Source: Chloroflexota bacterium
Lineage (GTDB): Bacteria; Chloroflexota; Chloroflexia; Chloroflexales; Roseiflexaceae
NCBI GenBank assembly: GCA_030550675.1
Contig: JAUQOW010000012.1
Coordinates: forward strand, 1 to 37,785
Reading direction: 5' to 3'
DNA length: 37,785 nt
Shown here: in pieces, positions 36,535-37,785 of the stretch
Layout of the letters: each line of letters opens with the position of its first letter
Position numbering within the stretch: the stretch's first letter is position 1
Program-made: the position numbers and the translations under genes
The notes under the pieces: model-generated
Seen by the model: only the letters and a program-made list of their open reading frames with translations
What the model was told of the DNA's origin: nothing
Database searches by the model: none

Positions 36535-37785
36535 TCAGTCGCGCTCCCCGGCGAGGCCGAGCGCCTCGCGCGCGGCAGCGACGACGAAGAGCGACCCGGT
36601 GACGCAGATCAGGTCGTCGGGCGCGGCAAGGGCGTGAGCGTGCGCCAGCGCCTCCGCCGGATCGATCACGATGTCGATTGGCGCGTCGCTGCGCACCAGC
36701 GGCGCGAACTGCTGGCGCAACTCATGGAGCGCCACCAGCGCGCGTGGATGGCGCGAGGCGGTCAGCACCAGCGCATCGATCGCTGGCGCCAGCGCCGGGA
36801 TCATCCGCGCCAGGTCCTTGTCGCGCGAGGCGCCAAACACGATCACGCGCCTCCTGTCGGGGAACATGCGGTTGAGCGACGCAACCAACTGCTGGATCGA
36901 CTCGCCGTTGTGCGCGCCGTCGAGCACAATTGGCGGCGCCCCGTCGATGATTTCCATCCGTCCGGGCCAGCGCGCGCCCGCCAGACCAGCCGCAATCGCC
37001 GCGTCGGTCATCGGCAGCCCGGCGTCGCGCAGGAGCAGCGCCGCGCCGGTCGCCAGGCGCGCATTCACGATCTGGAAGGTTCCGGGAAGCGACGGCGCAA
37101 TGTCGCGTTGGAAACGCTGCTGCGGTTCGATCTCCAGATAGTGCTCGACCGGAATGCGCCACGCGCCGGGTTGAAACGGCTCAGCCGGAACAGTAGAGTC
37201 TGCGGCGCGCACTACATAGAGCGGTGCGCCGATCTCCGCAGCGCAGCGGATCAGCGCGCTGAGCGCCTCTGGATGCTGCGGTGCGCTGATTGCGGGGACG
37301 CCAGGCTTCATAATGCCCGCCTTTTCCCAGGCAATTTGAGTCAGCGTATCGCCGAGCAGGTCCATATGGTCATAACTGATCGGCGTAATGACGCTGAGGA
37401 TCGGCGTGACAACCGCCGCGCTGTCGAATCGACCGCCAACGCCGACTTCCAGGATCGCCAGATCAACGGTGCGCTCGGCGAAGTAGCGCAGCGCCAGCGC
37501 GAAACCAATCGCAAACGTCACCGGCGCGCCGACAGGTCCGCTTGCCATTGCTTCGACAATCGGCTGGATCGACTCGACGGCGCGCACCAGTTCGTCGCGG
37601 GTCATCGGTTGGCGGTTCACCTGAATGCGTTCGCGGTAGGTGTGCAGATGCGGCGATGTCCACAGACCGGTGCGCAATCCGGCGGCGCGCGCCATCGCCT
37701 CCAGAAACGCCGCCGTCGAACCCTTGCCCTTCGTTCCGGCGACGATCACCGACGGCATCGCGTGCTGCGGATTGCCAAGCGCAGC
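36535..37785 (-). CDS. folC: Folylpolyglutamate synthase / dihydrofolate synthase, 5' end outside window
   Basis: Adds glutamate to folates (and in many bacteria to dihydropteroate) using ATP. The frame is open to the right edge and reads LGNPQHAMPSVIVAGTKGKG, the family's N-terminal block, so the ATG at 37758 is internal, not the start. Further signatures: the P-loop GTKGKGST, EVGVGGRFDSAAVV, SYDHMDLLGDTLTQIAWEKA, GIMKPGVPAI and DGAHNGES in the C-terminal domain. About 417 residues are visible, and only a short N-terminal part is missing. The C-terminal end (ICVTGSLFVVAAAREAL) is intact. Confidence 0.93.
   Translation of the reverse strand, partial: AALGNPQHAMPSVIVAGTKGKGSTAAFLEAMARAAGLRTGLWTSPHLHTYRERIQVNRQPMTRDELVRAVESIQPIVEAMASGPVGAPVTFAIGFALALRYFAERTVDLAILEVGVGGRFDSAAVVTPILSVITPISYDHMDLLGDTLTQIAWEKAGIMKPGVPAISAPQHPEALSALIRCAAEIGAPLYVVRAADSTVPAEPFQPGAWRIPVEHYLEIEPQQRFQRDIAPSLPGTFQIVNARLATGAALLLRDAGLPMTDAAIAAGLAGARWPGRMEIIDGAPPIVLDGAHNGESIQQLVASLNRMFPDRRRVIVFGASRDKDLARMIPALAPAIDALVLTASRHPRALVALHELRQQFAPLVRSDAPIDIVIDPAEALAHAHALAAPDDLICVTGSLFVVAAAREALGLAGERD

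Overview
The window is GC-rich (about 60%) bacterial chromosome. Gene content and repeat style (short dispersed hairpins and direct repeats in nearly every long intergenic gap, an LCP protein with a zinc-finger head, clustered STAND-type NTPases, an ADP-forming acetyl-CoA synthetase) suggest a filamentous Chloroflexota, most like Roseiflexus. This is recognition from memory, not a database result. Both edges cut genes: a PlsC-type acyltransferase on the left and a FolC-type ligase on the right.

Layout. 1-3.3 kb: envelope genes (acyltransferase, family 2 glycosyltransferase, LCP ligase), separated by ACGTTCAAC repeats. 3.4-13.4 kb: five same-strand genes forming a putative multi-NTPase signalling or conflict system: a membrane protein with a degenerate P-loop domain (A), a P-loop ATPase with a C-terminal OmpR-type DNA-binding domain (B), a third paralogous ATPase (C), and two GRE-type STAND ATPases (D, E), the last with a TPR-like C-terminus. 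A radical SAM/SPASM protein converges on the cluster and overlaps its last gene. 14.9-18.4 kb: repeat-rich accessory DNA with a tiny membrane protein and a secreted nuclease carrying a lamin-tail domain.

18.4-26.8 kb: minus-strand core block methyltransferase, leuS, ADP-forming acyl-CoA synthetase, BioD-like/DRTGG protein, enolase. 27.0-31.1 kb: a small island. It holds a CmtR-like metal sensor overlapping a P1B-type metal ATPase with an unusual CSC transmembrane motif, then a copied 3' end of the ribose-phosphate pyrophosphokinase gene, a DUF433/DUF5615 toxin-antitoxin pair, and a MITE-like element. The intact prs gene follows. 32.3-37.8 kb: aldo/keto reductase, a PD-(D/E)XK-like protein, an EF-G-like GTPase and the FolC fragment.

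The most notable structures are the five-gene NTPase cluster with one apparently dead ATPase, a MITE-like family (three copies with terminal inverted repeats and a conserved internal hairpin), and the roughly 212-bp duplication of the prs 3' end around the toxin-antitoxin pair. I saw no rRNA, tRNA or CRISPR array.
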